Shown here piece after piece: positions 1 to 7,267 of a stretch of 64,000 nucleotides of DNA (the first letter of the stretch is position 1; each line of letters opens with the position of its first letter). The translations under genes and the position numbers were made by a program. The notes beneath the pieces are model-generated. The model searched no databases. It was not told the origin of the DNA and worked only from the letters and a program-made list of their open reading frames with translations. Source of the stretch: a virus; the IMG/VR virus record IMGVR_UViG_3300039098_000071, positions 1 to 64,000 of that record; one strand, 5' to 3'.

Positions 1-218
1 CAGTATAGCTGGCAGTTTAAAGTCTGGAATCTTCGGCCATGTAAACTTAAAGTTCTTAAAGAAGTCAACAAGTGGATTCAGTATAGCTGGCAGTTTGAAT
101 TTTGGAATCTTCGGCCACTTGAACTTGAAATTCTTGAAAAAATCAACGAGTGGGTTCAGTATCTTTGGCAGTTTTAATTCCGGAATCTTCGGCCATGCAA
201 ATTTAAAATCCTTGCAAA
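1..218 (-). repeat. 78-bp tandem repeats inside the tape measure gene
   Basis: Units begin at bases 1, 79 and 157, an exact 78-base period, giving a 26-residue protein repeat with the pattern F-K-F-x-W-P-K-I-P-x-x-K-L-P-x-I-L-N-P-L-V-D-F-F-K-N. Units are diverged at the DNA level but conserved in protein. The array continues out of the window. Confidence 0.9.
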
Positions 219-1815
219 AGTCTGATATTTTATCGACATATTTCAGAATAGATGAAACTACCTTCACTGTGGTAGTTTTCATGCCCATCCAGTCCGTGTC
301 CCATGCATACGCTAACCCTGCCACGGCTGCGATGAGCAATAATACTGGAGACGTGATTAAAGCAATCGCCGCACCGATCGCGAGTGCCGCTTTTGCAAGG
401 GCGGGATGGTCTTCAAAAAACGCAAACACTCTTGCCATAGCAGATACAAGGAAATTGAAAGCATCGATAAGCCCAAACACGACATGAGTAAGTGCCATCA
501 TTGCTGCTTCGTTGCCCCCCATATCGTCAAACATGCCAGCAAAGATCTTTTTAAAGCTTTCCACAATACGTGAAATTGATTTGAATGCTGGAGACAACTT
601 ATTTTTAATCGCTCTTATGAATCTCGATACTCGTGAAATTGTCTTGTCAAAAATTGGAACAAGCTTGCTTGCAAATGCTGTGCCGAGCTTCATAACCACT
701 GGTATCATTTTCGTGATGCCATCAACCAGCTTCTTGACATGAGGAGCCAGTGCCCCACCGATTATTATGGCGGCGCCTTCGAGTGCAGACTTCATCAGAG
801 CAATCGATCCCGACAGTGTATCGAGCTGCTGCCTTGCCATCGTCTCCGCTGCTCCGCCAGCATCGCGCAATGCACTCTCAAGTTCTCGAATTCCGTCAGT
901 GTTTTCGGTCAATGCCAACACTGCAGGCGCCGCCTCCACACCAAACAGTTTCATCGCGTCGGATGTGTCCATCCCTGCCGCGGTGAGTATGTCCAGAACT
1001 TCAGCAAAGGTGTGCGTTTCTAAACTGACGTCAGACGTTGACAGCCCCATGGCAGTAAGCCGTTCAATCATTGACTCGGTGGGGTTTAATAACCGCGAAA
1101 ACGCTCCACGTAATGCCGTGCCTGCCTGCTCGCCCTTGAACCCAGCATTGTATAGCATCCCGAGGATGCCGTTAACCTCTTCGATCTCCATTCCCATCGC
1201 GTTTGCGACCGGGCCGACGTATTTCAGGGACATCTCCAGTGCCTGCAACGTCGCTTTACTTGAACCGATGGTTTTTGCGAAAACATCAGCGACACGACTG
1301 GAGCTTTCAATACCAAGCCCAAACTGCCCGAGTGTAGATGTTACGACCTCTGTCGTTTTTGCCAGATCGTTCTGAGTCGCTGCTGCCAGGTCCATGATCG
1401 GCTGCAAATCCGATTTGGTCATGTTAGCAACGTCGTAACCAGCCGATGCCAGATCATAGAATGCGTCTGCTGCCTGCGATGCACTGAAAACAGTTGATTC
1501 TCCAAGTTCCTTCGAGACCGCAGCAATGTTTTCTTTCGTTGCCTCAAATGCTTCTCCGACCGCACCGGTCACGGACGCTGCATTTGCAATCGATTTCTCG
1601 AAATCCGTAAATGTTGAAATCGCATTTTTCGTTGCGACCACAATCATGCCAATGCCAGCAGCACTACCGAGAAGCGCAAAGTTTTTAAGCATGCTCCCAA
1701 CCGAACGCTTGATGTTGGAAGCCATCCGGTCAAACTTCGAACTGATACCAGTAAGCTTGCTTGTCGCGTTGTCTTTCAGATTAACAACAAGGTTCATCGT
1801 GGCGACATCAGTCAT
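1..1815 (-). CDS. Tail tape measure protein (3' end beyond window)
   Basis: About 605 residues are visible and the frame is still open at base 1. The start ATG (1813-1815) follows a GGAG-type ribosome site. The N-terminal part has the phage TP901-type tape measure look: a DFEKSIANAASVTG-like opening, long Ala/Gly helices, then hydrophobic segments around residues 440-510 that could sit in the tail tip or membrane. The visible end is a 26-residue tandem repeat. Tape measure proteins set tail length and are threaded inside the tail tube. It directly follows the tail chaperone (ATGA overlap) and the tail tube gene, the standard order. Function is confident from context and composition; total length is unknown. 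Confidence 0.88.
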   Translation of the reverse strand, partial: MTDVATMNLVVNLKDNATSKLTGISSKFDRMASNIKRSVGSMLKNFALLGSAAGIGMIVVATKNAISTFTDFEKSIANAASVTGAVGEAFEATKENIAAVSKELGESTVFSASQAADAFYDLASAGYDVANMTKSDLQPIMDLAAATQNDLAKTTEVVTSTLGQFGLGIESSSRVADVFAKTIGSSKATLQALEMSLKYVGPVANAMGMEIEEVNGILGMLYNAGFKGEQAGTALRGAFSRLLNPTESMIERLTAMGLSTSDVSLETHTFAEVLDILTAAGMDTSDAMKLFGVEAAPAVLALTENTDGIRELESALRDAGGAAETMARQQLDTLSGSIALMKSALEGAAIIIGGALAPHVKKLVDGITKMIPVVMKLGTAFASKLVPIFDKTISRVSRFIRAIKNKLSPAFKSISRIVESFKKIFAGMFDDMGGNEAAMMALTHVVFGLIDAFNFLVSAMARVFAFFEDHPALAKAALAIGAAIALITSPVLLLIAAVAGLAYAWDTDWMGMKTTTVKVVSSILKYVDKISDFCKDFKFAWPKIPELKLPKILNPLVDFFKNFKFKWPKIPKFKLPAILNPLVDFFKNFKFTWPKIPDFKLPAIL

Positions 1816-2042
1816 GTCGTGACTCCTTTCGCCTTATCTAACGCTTTTTTCATGCGTTCCGCCGGGTCTTCTCTGGGTGTCTCTACTTGTGGTTCTTGCG
1901 ATTCTTGCTCATCTCGTGTCACGAATTCAATGAGCATCTTGATGTCAGCACATCGAAGACTATCGATGTAGTCGAGGCGGTAACCGTAATGATAGGCTAC
2001 CGCCGCCGTAACTACTTTGTGGTCTTCTTCGCGGTAAAATCC
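1812..2042 (-). CDS. Tail assembly chaperone, -1 frameshift extension (gpT-like)
   Basis: An open frame of about 76 codons begins inside the end of the upstream chaperone gene, one base back (-1), and stops in the ATGA that starts the tape measure gene. Its own frame has two stop codons just upstream and no ATG until deep inside (about base 1935), so it is best explained as a frameshift-made C-terminal extension. This matches the G/G-T arrangement of many tailed phages between tail tube and tape measure. It encodes an aromatic-rich start (V-A-Y-H-Y-G-Y), a helix with L-D-Y-I-D-S-L, and a charged Glu/Lys tail. The exact fusion point is inferred. Confidence 0.7.
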   Translation of the reverse strand, partial: GFYREEDHKVVTAAVAYHYGYRLDYIDSLRCADIKMLIEFVTRDEQESQEPQVETPREDPAERMKKALDKAKGVTT

Positions 2043-2305
2043 GGCATCTCTGCGCCGTTTGCCCGGGCGATCTCATCAGACAACGTCTTCATGTTCGTCA
2101 TCGTGATATCATCGATCTCCTCGGTCGTAACGTCAGGGAATGCCATCTTCATCGTTTCTGTGACCATCTTATCGAGCAGCGCGAACTCATCATCCGTGCC
2201 TCCGGCGTATACTCGTTTCATTGCGCCGAACCGCAGTTCGCCAACCGTAAACTTTTCGCCGTTACGGAACGATGGCAGAGAAATCGTATCCACCACGTTA
2301 TGCAC
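2012..2305 (-). CDS. Tail assembly chaperone (gpG-like)
   Basis: About 97 residues if translation starts at the GTG (2303-2305) overlapping the tail tube stop (GTGCATAA); an upstream in-frame ATG at 2386 would overlap the tail tube gene by 89 bases and is less likely. No fold motif is obvious. It is assigned from position between tail tube and tape measure, size, and the frameshift-ready end. Such chaperones coat the tape measure during tail assembly and are absent from the virion. The zero-frame product ends in a Lys/Thr tail. Confidence 0.72.
   Translation of the reverse strand: MHNVVDTISLPSFRNGEKFTVGELRFGAMKRVYAGGTDDEFALLDKMVTETMKMAFPDVTTEEIDDITMTNMKTLSDEIARANGAEMPDFTAKKTTK
2036..2042 (-). 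promoter_or_regulatory. Candidate -1 ribosomal slip site
   Basis: On the minus strand this reads GGATTTT just before the zero-frame stop at 2012-2014. A shift from G GAT TTT to GGA TTT joins the chaperone to the downstream open frame. It is not a canonical X-XXY-YYZ heptamer: only the TTT codon re-pairs perfectly. The site is inferred from frame geometry. Confidence 0.5.
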
Positions 2306-2789
2306 CCGAATCCCATCTGATCTTGAAGTCGGTCGATGGGTCCTCGATTTGGAATGGTAGATCGCACTGCACAACCGTATCTGCATCGCCTATCGGCAGT
2401 TCGCCGCCGGTAATGAAACAGTTATTAGCACTGACATCAAGCCATTCAGAATCCTTCAACAGCTTGCCCCAAATGCTGAAATACTGTGGGTTTCCTGGGG
2501 AGTACGAATGCGTTGTTCCATCCAAATCATCTGTGTCACCAAGTGCCCACGCTAAGTATTCAGGTGTTACAAGTACCTGCGTAAGTGATCCCGTGATCGC
2601 AAGCTTACCGGGGTAGCTCATATCATTTGCTGCACCGATCTTACCAACGTTCACAACGTTTCTTGATAGACCAACCTTGAAATCTGCCGCAGTGATAAGA
2701 TCTGCGGCTGATGGATCGGTGTCTCGCCCAGACTTGACGTATATCGCGCCGTCTTTTCCGGTATAGTATGTTACTGTTCCTGCTGCCAT
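2298..2789 (-). CDS. Major tail tube protein
   Basis: 163 residues with a strong GGAGG ribosome site before ATG 2787-2789. Small beta-rich protein beginning with a Gly/Tyr-rich strand and ending in F-K-I-R-W-D. Placed directly before the tail chaperone and tape measure, the normal place for the tube subunit. Its C-terminal half (N-N-C-F-I-T-G-G ... V-Q-C-D-L-P-F, Cys124 and Cys142) is shared with two proteins encoded near the portal gene (18122-18535 and 18990-19409), so this virus carries three related tube-like proteins. The tube function is inferred from gene order and fold-type composition. Confidence 0.8.
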   Translation of the reverse strand: MAAGTVTYYTGKDGAIYVKSGRDTDPSAADLITAADFKVGLSRNVVNVGKIGAANDMSYPGKLAITGSLTQVLVTPEYLAWALGDTDDLDGTTHSYSPGNPQYFSIWGKLLKDSEWLDVSANNCFITGGELPIGDADTVVQCDLPFQIEDPSTDFKIRWDSGA

Positions 2790-2914
2790 GGTTTAATACC
2801 TCCAATATTTATCGTATGTGCTATTATCAGATGTTCTGCTATAAAAACGGCTGTTATACAAGTGTGTGCATAACGTAGCCTATATGTAGGCGGAGGTACA
2901 TACATGATGCATAC
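2790..2914. other. Divergent intergenic region
   Basis: Separates the minus-strand tail genes from the plus-strand island and must hold promoters for one or both. An AT-rich stretch precedes the plus-strand gene, and GGCGGAGGT lies at 2889-2897, about 18 bases before its ATG. A short 18-codon open frame from 2904 is not convincing. Confidence 0.5.
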
Positions 2915-3085
2915 ATGCCGGATACATCTGTACGCGTGCACCCAGTTACGAAAGACATGATGAAGGCACGCAGTCTAACACACGACGCCAACGGCAAAGC
3001 AACAGAGAGTTATGACAGCATAATCCGAAGAGGCATGGCTGCGCTCGAGCGAACAGAAATCAAAATCGATGTGAGCAAAATATGA
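2915..3085 (+). CDS. Small antitoxin-like / RHH-type protein
   Basis: 56 residues, too short for most gene callers. The sequence S-V-R-V-H-P-V-T-K-D-M and E-S-Y-D-S-I-I-R-R-G-M resembles small archaeal VapB/RHH-like antitoxins, where a beta strand is followed by an E-S/T-Y-D-x-I-I-R helix. Its stop overlaps the next start (ATGA), so it heads the plus-strand operon. A similar pattern (G-E-T-Y-D-D-I-L-I-R) is seen in the gene at 21436-21621. No cognate toxin is recognisable. A regulatory role is inference. Confidence 0.6.
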   Translation: MPDTSVRVHPVTKDMMKARSLTHDANGKATESYDSIIRRGMAALERTEIKIDVSKI

Positions 3086-3774
3086 AACGATCCAACGAAA
3101 GAGACATAAAGAAAGCAGCAAAGCGGATAAAACTAGCTGCGAAGGATTTTGAGGACAGAAAAATATCAGATGAGCGGTTAGCACGGATCGTAATCAAATA
3201 CGAGATTGGTCTGGACCCAATGCATTTTACACCGGACGAACTCGAAAAGATCCTCACGTTCAAAATACAAGCTGAAAAAAAGCTTGTAAAGAAATATGGG
3301 GATGATGATCATTCTGATCGGACCGGATTCGATCACAACCCATATCACAACCCACTCGGGCAGATCATGCAGAGGAAAGCAAAGCCAATGATCAGGAAAG
3401 CAATAAAGCTTGCGCATTGGTACATTGAAAACCGATACGGAAAGAACCCATTTAGATACGACAGTGCATTTACGAAATTCGCCGACGATATGCTAAAAGA
3501 GTACATTGATACGAACTTTTCTCAGAGTGATAAACTGAAACGTGAAATGATGCATGATATCCGGGACATCGTTGGATTCATGCAAAAGGAGGACATCTAT
3601 TATAGAGCGAGAGCCAAAGACTTCATCAATAAGTTTGTTGCAGAATTTAATCGCCGGTATCCGAACGGCATCGAGTTGACAGAACATGAAATCCACAACC
3701 TCCGTCTTTGGGATCGTCCGAACGGTAATCCAGAAGTGGACCGAGCACTACCGCCAGAAGTGGACCGAGCTTAA
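3082..3774 (+). CDS. Hypothetical charged helical protein
   Basis: 230 residues, very rich in Lys, Arg, Asp and Glu, with aromatic patches (W-Y-I-E-N-R-Y-G-K-N-P-F-R-Y) and no recognised domain. It ends with a short duplicated segment (P-E-V-D-R-A repeated) created by a 24-bp tandem repeat. Start overlaps the upstream small gene by 4 bases. The end overlaps a second frame that may also be translated (3686-3871). Its position before the head morphogenesis gene suggests a virion-assembly or accessory role, but nothing proves this. Confidence 0.7.
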   Translation: MKRSNERDIKKAAKRIKLAAKDFEDRKISDERLARIVIKYEIGLDPMHFTPDELEKILTFKIQAEKKLVKKYGDDDHSDRTGFDHNPYHNPLGQIMQRKAKPMIRKAIKLAHWYIENRYGKNPFRYDSAFTKFADDMLKEYIDTNFSQSDKLKREMMHDIRDIVGFMQKEDIYYRARAKDFINKFVAEFNRRYPNGIELTEHEIHNLRLWDRPNGNPEVDRALPPEVDRA

Positions 3775-3871
3775 ACAATACCATGACGACTGGTGGGTCG
3801 AATACACCGAATGGATGTACGAACACCCAGAGATGACACAAGAGCAGATATGGCAAAAATATACTCAATAG
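3686..3871 (+). CDS. Possible small overlapping protein
   Basis: 61 codons in another frame, overlapping both neighbours. The peptide is Trp/Tyr-rich and hydrophilic with a neat ending (E-M-T-Q-E-Q-I-W-Q-K-Y-T-Q), which looks like a real small protein. The 24-bp duplication gives Q-K-W-T-E-H-Y-R-Q-K-W-T-E-L here. No strong ribosome site is seen, and it could be a shadow of the gene at 3082-3774. Confidence 0.4.
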   Translation: MKSTTSVFGIVRTVIQKWTEHYRQKWTELKQYHDDWWVEYTEWMYEHPEMTQEQIWQKYTQ

Positions 3872-6135
3872 ACAAAGCTGAACGGCAAGCAACCCTTGCA
3901 ATCAACCGGATGTACGGTAAGTTGGCATCAGACATTGTGAATACCGATCTTGACTCTGCGTTAAATCGTTTCGGCGAGTCTGATAAACGACGACTCTATC
4001 TTGCCTTCATGCAAGCATATGCCGCCGGGGTGGTTGAGGCGAACCGACTTATCCGAAAGCATGCACCGAAACGAGTTTTCGCTGCTGATTACGTTGGCGA
4101 GGCGTATCCGCTGGAGGATGATCCTTATATTGCGCAGTACACCACCGAGGCGATCATGTCTCTCGAAGACATAGCCGTCAGTGACCGCAAGGAGATCAGG
4201 TGGCGGATGATGCATGCACTGGAGCGGGGGGCGTCAATCGAGAATACTACAAATGATCTGCTCAAATATTTCGATGGCGACCGAATCAGAGCAACACGTT
4301 TTGCCAGGACTGCCACGTCAGATATTTACAACCGTGCCACGCTACATCGGTATGAAGACAGCGGCGTGGTTGACGGTGTTCAATTCATGGCACATATTGA
4401 CAATCGCACCTCGGATGCGTGCAGAGTTTTAAATCGTACAATATGGGCAATCAATGATCCAGGCATTCAAACGCCGCCTCTACATTTTAATTGTTTCATC
4501 GAAGGGACACGACTCGAACCGACCGGTGATATTGTCGCGGCGTTCAGAGCAAGGTATGACGGGCAGGTCGTTGAACTTACGTTGTCCGATGGACGTAGAT
4601 TGACCGTCACCCCGAATCATATGCTCCTCACCCCGGATGGGTTTTTGGCTGCCCAATTTGCCAGCGAGGGCGACAACATAGTCTGCCGCACCACTCTCGA
4701 GAGGGGAATTGGAAGTGTTGATCCAAATAACAACGAGGTGTACCCCTTGGTCGAGGATGTATTTAGTGCGCTCAGCGTATCGCGCGGCGTGTGCACCGAA
4801 TCCATGCCAGCCACCCCCGTTGATCTCCACGGCGATGGGGCATTCGTCGATGGTGATATCGACGTTGTAACGTCCAAACGCCTTTTGCTGGGTGCACGAG
4901 ATTCCGCGGTCGTTGAGCATTTCAACGAACATGTCCTCGGTTCGACTAACCTTGAATCTGATGTTCTCCCGAGTTTTGGCAATCTTGCATCTATGCTCTT
5001 CAGTGTGGCGGACGCCGCGGATGGCCGCATGAGCGGAATCCGTGAGACGGCTCCGTTCTTCGGGGGACGTGTGAGCCATCCTAATATACATGGCGTCACT
5101 CCGATTTCGAAGGGATATACCACGCTCACCGAGACGATCCATAACGACCGACGGAGCAACACCGAATTCCTCGGCAAGCACCTTGACAGAAGTACCCGCG
5201 ACATATCGGGCAACGATCTGATCGACATCAACAACGATTCGTTTGGTGGTTGCAAGCCCCAACCCAGCAAGCCGTCTGTGTATCGTCGTGGCACCAACCC
5301 CGAAATGGTCGGCGAGTTGCTTACCACTCATGCCAGAATTATAGAGGGTCAACATCTCGGTGGTATCGATAACACACCGGCGCCGGGTGGGGACCCCAGC
5401 AACTTTCAACCAATCATAGATCGTAGTCGTGTTGATGCCGAACAGCTTCGACATCTGCTTGACGTCCATTCCGGAATGATAGAGCTCCAAGAAATAATCC
5501 ATATCAACGTCTTTCCGTTTCATGGATATATCTATGATTTCCAGACTATAAGTACTTTATGCATTGGCAATGGTGTTGTCACCTCTAATTGTCGATCACG
5601 TATAATTTGCTACTTTGGTAAAATACCTGGCGCCAGAGATTACACAAAAGATTTCGACCAGGAAACCATAAACAAAGCATTTCAAACATCAAACACATTC
5701 CGAAATAAGTATTGGAATCGATTCCCACGTACACGATCATCAGCCGTCCTCCAGAGGCATTACCTGTCAACCATAGATATAGACACGATCCGACTGGGAC
5801 TTACAAAATTAATCGACTCGAAAGCAATAACCGGCATAGAACACGATCGTCTCAAATTACTGAAAGCATTGTTACGCCGTCGTGTGATCGAGCGTGATTC
5901 ATCAATCATCGTTGACGCGTTCGGAAAGTCCCTGCTACTTGACGTGGCGCAACGAAACGCAATGCGCGCGGGACTGGCACAATTAATAAGATTGCAACGA
6001 CTGAAAATCGACAGAGCAACAGCCGAACTCCCGATATGGTTGGAGCTGACCCTGCCACGCAAAAAGCGAGAGATAAAAGACATGAAACTCACACTGTCAC
6101 AATATGAGATAGCACTCGATGAGTTACCATTCTAA
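3850..6135 (+). CDS. Head morphogenesis protein (SPP1 gp7 / Mu gpF type) with intein
   Basis: The extein halves (214 residues before and 181 after the intein) form a phage minor head protein of the SPP1 gp7/Mu F family: R-T-A-T-S-D-I-Y-N-R-A, then the family's core P-P-L-H-F-N|C-R-S. The intein interrupts the core exactly at this Cys. These proteins bind the portal and shape procapsids. ATG 3850 is preferred over 3793 because the first 19 codons of the longer frame look like a shadow of the upstream genes. The C-terminal part is a Lys/Arg/Leu-rich helical region. It lies on the strand opposite to the rest of the virion operon. The frame stays open through the intein despite a full antisense gene. 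Confidence 0.85.
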   Translation: MAKIYSIDKAERQATLAINRMYGKLASDIVNTDLDSALNRFGESDKRRLYLAFMQAYAAGVVEANRLIRKHAPKRVFAADYVGEAYPLEDDPYIAQYTTEAIMSLEDIAVSDRKEIRWRMMHALERGASIENTTNDLLKYFDGDRIRATRFARTATSDIYNRATLHRYEDSGVVDGVQFMAHIDNRTSDACRVLNRTIWAINDPGIQTPPLHFNCFIEGTRLEPTGDIVAAFRARYDGQVVELTLSDGRRLTVTPNHMLLTPDGFLAAQFASEGDNIVCRTTLERGIGSVDPNNNEVYPLVEDVFSALSVSRGVCTESMPATPVDLHGDGAFVDGDIDVVTSKRLLLGARDSAVVEHFNEHVLGSTNLESDVLPSFGNLASMLFSVADAADGRMSGIRETAPFFGGRVSHPNIHGVTPISKGYTTLTETIHNDRRSNTEFLGKHLDRSTRDISGNDLIDINNDSFGGCKPQPSKPSVYRRGTNPEMVGELLTTHARIIEGQHLGGIDNTPAPGGDPSNFQPIIDRSRVDAEQLRHLLDVHSGMIELQEIIHINVFPFHGYIYDFQTISTLCIGNGVVTSNCRSRIICYFGKIPGARDYTKDFDQETINKAFQTSNTFRNKYWNRFPRTRSSAVLQRHYLSTIDIDTIRLGLTKLIDSKAITGIEHDRLKLLKALLRRRVIERDSSIIVDAFGKSLLLDVAQRNAMRAGLAQLIRLQRLKIDRATAELPIWLELTLPRKKREIKDMKLTLSQYEIALDELPF
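4480..5523 (-). CDS. Antisense homing endonuclease-like gene inside the intein
   Basis: 347 residues encoded opposite the intein. Residues 5-135 hold three helix-turn-helix repeats with the pattern Y-x-S-G-M-x-x-K-Q-L-A-x-x-F-G-V-x-x-T-T-I, as in NUMOD-type DNA-binding modules. Residues about 190-265 match a Vsr/EDxHD-type endonuclease: T-E-D-M-F-V, then V-D-I-T-I-D, V-E-I-N-G-G-G-W-H-G and L-V-V-I-W-I. Its ATG lies opposite intein block F and its stop lies 12 bases beyond the intein N terminus, in extein DNA. Codons are exactly in register with the sense codons, so Leu TTA/CTA and Ser TCA must be avoided. The last 60 residues oppose the Hint N block and may be nonfunctional. A mobility role is inferred. 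Confidence 0.75.
   Translation of the reverse strand: MKRKDVDMDYFLELYHSGMDVKQMSKLFGINTTTIYDWLKVAGVPTRRRCVIDTTEMLTLYNSGMSGKQLADHFGVGATTIHRRLAGLGLATTKRIVVDVDQIVARYVAGTSVKVLAEEFGVAPSVVMDRLGERGISLRNRSDAMYIRMAHTSPEERSRLTDSAHAAIRGVRHTEEHRCKIAKTRENIRFKVSRTEDMFVEMLNDRGISCTQQKAFGRYNVDITIDECPIAVEINGGGWHGFGAHAARYAERTKYILDQGVHLVVIWINTSNSPLESGAADYVVALAGKLGSQKPIRGEEHMIRGDGQSTSIGQRKFNDLPVIPCSERRDNITGRFESCPFDETIKM
4492..5589 (+). other. Intein in the head morphogenesis protein
   Basis: 366 codons from Cys1 (4492-4494) to the terminal Asn (5587-5589), followed by Cys+1. The N block is C-F-I-E-G-T-R-L. Block B is V-T-P-N-H-M-L-L-T, with the T-x-x-H motif. Block F is F-H-G-Y-I-Y-D-F-Q-T, and the C block is G-N-G-V-V-T-S-N. 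The penultimate residue is Ser instead of the common His, which some active inteins tolerate. The Hint halves take roughly the first 65 and last 45 residues. The 250-residue middle has no LAGLIDADG motif and instead lies opposite an endonuclease gene on the minus strand. Splicing is predicted, not shown. Confidence 0.85.
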
Positions 6136-6138
6136 AGA

Positions 6139-6147
6139 TTTATATTA
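6139..6147 (+). promoter_or_regulatory. TATA box for the exonuclease gene
   Basis: TTTATATTA lies 29 bases before ATG 6168, the spacing expected for a leaderless archaeal transcript starting at or near the start codon. Confidence 0.6.
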
Positions 6148-6167
6148 AATGCGCCTAATATGTGACT

Positions 6168-6746
6168 ATGTCTTCAGAACCCACAAAGGTGTTTTTCGAT
6201 ACCGAATCCACGGGATTGCATCAACATACAACACTCATTAGCATCGGCGCGATAGCAGAAAACGGGGAAACATTTTATGCGGAATTTGCTGATTTCGATT
6301 GCAAGCAAGTCGATAATTGGATCAGTGAAAACGTTATCAAACACTTGCGATTTTATGGCAGTGAACACAAAGGCTATAATAATTGTAGCACACAATTAGC
6401 AGGAACGCATCAAGCAAAAACAGAGGCATTCGGAAACACACACTTCGTCAAAAACTGCTTTTTCGATTGGTTAACTGAAATAGGAGATGTAGAAATGTGG
6501 TCGGACTGTTTAGCATACGACTGGGTGCTATTCAACGAATTGATAGGAGGAGCAATGAGCATCCCGCAAAACGTGTATTATATCCCTTTCGATATTTGTA
6601 CAATGTTTAAATTACGTGGCATAGATCCAGACATATCACGAGAAGGGTTTACAGAGGACATGAAAATACAAAAGGGTGCTAAGCACAATGCACTACAGGA
6701 TGCAATAATAATAAAAGCGTGTTATGACAAACTTATGAAAAAGTAA
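6168..6746 (+). CDS. DEDD-family 3'-5' exonuclease (RNase T/DnaQ-like)
   Basis: 192 residues. Exo I is F-F-D-T-E-S-T-G-L, Exo II-type is A-Y-D-W-V-L-F-N-E-L, and Exo III is H-N-A-L-Q-D-A, giving the Asp/Glu metal ligands and catalytic His of the DEDDh group. It removes nucleotides from 3' ends of DNA or RNA. ATG 6168 is chosen because it fits the upstream TATA box; a GTG two codons earlier (6162) is possible. It lies alone, last in the plus-strand island, and may work in genome processing or repair. Confidence 0.85.
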   Translation: MSSEPTKVFFDTESTGLHQHTTLISIGAIAENGETFYAEFADFDCKQVDNWISENVIKHLRFYGSEHKGYNNCSTQLAGTHQAKTEAFGNTHFVKNCFFDWLTEIGDVEMWSDCLAYDWVLFNELIGGAMSIPQNVYYIPFDICTMFKLRGIDPDISREGFTEDMKIQKGAKHNALQDAIIIKACYDKLMKK

Positions 6747-6832
6747 TGTCGCTAACCTCTGACTAAATCTCTCAACACACAATCACAAGCACACAGTCAT
6801 AACTATGCCGCAGAGACGCTTACACTCACTCG
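6747..6832. other. Convergent intergenic region
   Basis: Between the plus-strand exonuclease and the end of the minus-strand tail operon. No convincing hairpin or gene seen. Confidence 0.4.
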
Positions 6833-7264
6833 TTAGATGGCTTTGTGGAGCAGTTTGACCACGAATCGTATTCGATATATGCGCTCTTCCAACTCGTGCA
6901 AAGTTATCGCCGGTTCAGTTCGCAACACAGACATCCCGTCGGAATCCAACGTGTCGGTTGTGTTGAACCATGTTATGACTGCAGATGCAATCTCCCTTAC
7001 GATCTTGCTGCCATGGACTACATTATTGTATGTCGTTGCATAGACGTCTATCGATAGATCGGTCGTATCGAACTGCGCTGACCTGCCTACCATTGCGGTA
7101 TGCTTTGCGCCATCCTTTGTATACTCCAAACATATCACCGGCGTACTCAGTGTACCGTCCCAGTGCTCTCGATATGTTTTGAGCGCCGTGAAATTTACCG
7201 TGTCAATCGTGTAAGCTGTGCCAATGCCTGTAAATATGATGTTACGCTGCGTCTGTGTAAGCAT
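6833..7264 (-). CDS. Tail terminator/completion-type protein
   Basis: 143 residues, mixed alpha/beta with V-I-C-L-E-Y-T-K and S-I-D-V-Y-A-T-T segments resembling phage minor tail or tail-terminator proteins that cap the tail before joining to the head. It is last in the minus-strand head-tail connector cluster, the expected position. No diagnostic motif; function rests on context. Confidence 0.55.
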   Translation of the reverse strand: MLTQTQRNIIFTGIGTAYTIDTVNFTALKTYREHWDGTLSTPVICLEYTKDGAKHTAMVGRSAQFDTTDLSIDVYATTYNNVVHGSKIVREIASAVITWFNTTDTLDSDGMSVLRTEPAITLHELEERIYRIRFVVKLLHKAI

Positions 7265-7267
7265 TAT

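Noticed and set aside
1-218. Possible CRISPR or regulatory repeat array
   Set aside because: The period is a multiple of three, the repeats are in frame and encode a diverged protein repeat.
4617-5327. 236-codon minus-strand frame inside the intein
   Set aside because: Overlaps the recognised antisense nuclease in a different frame and has no domain-like features.
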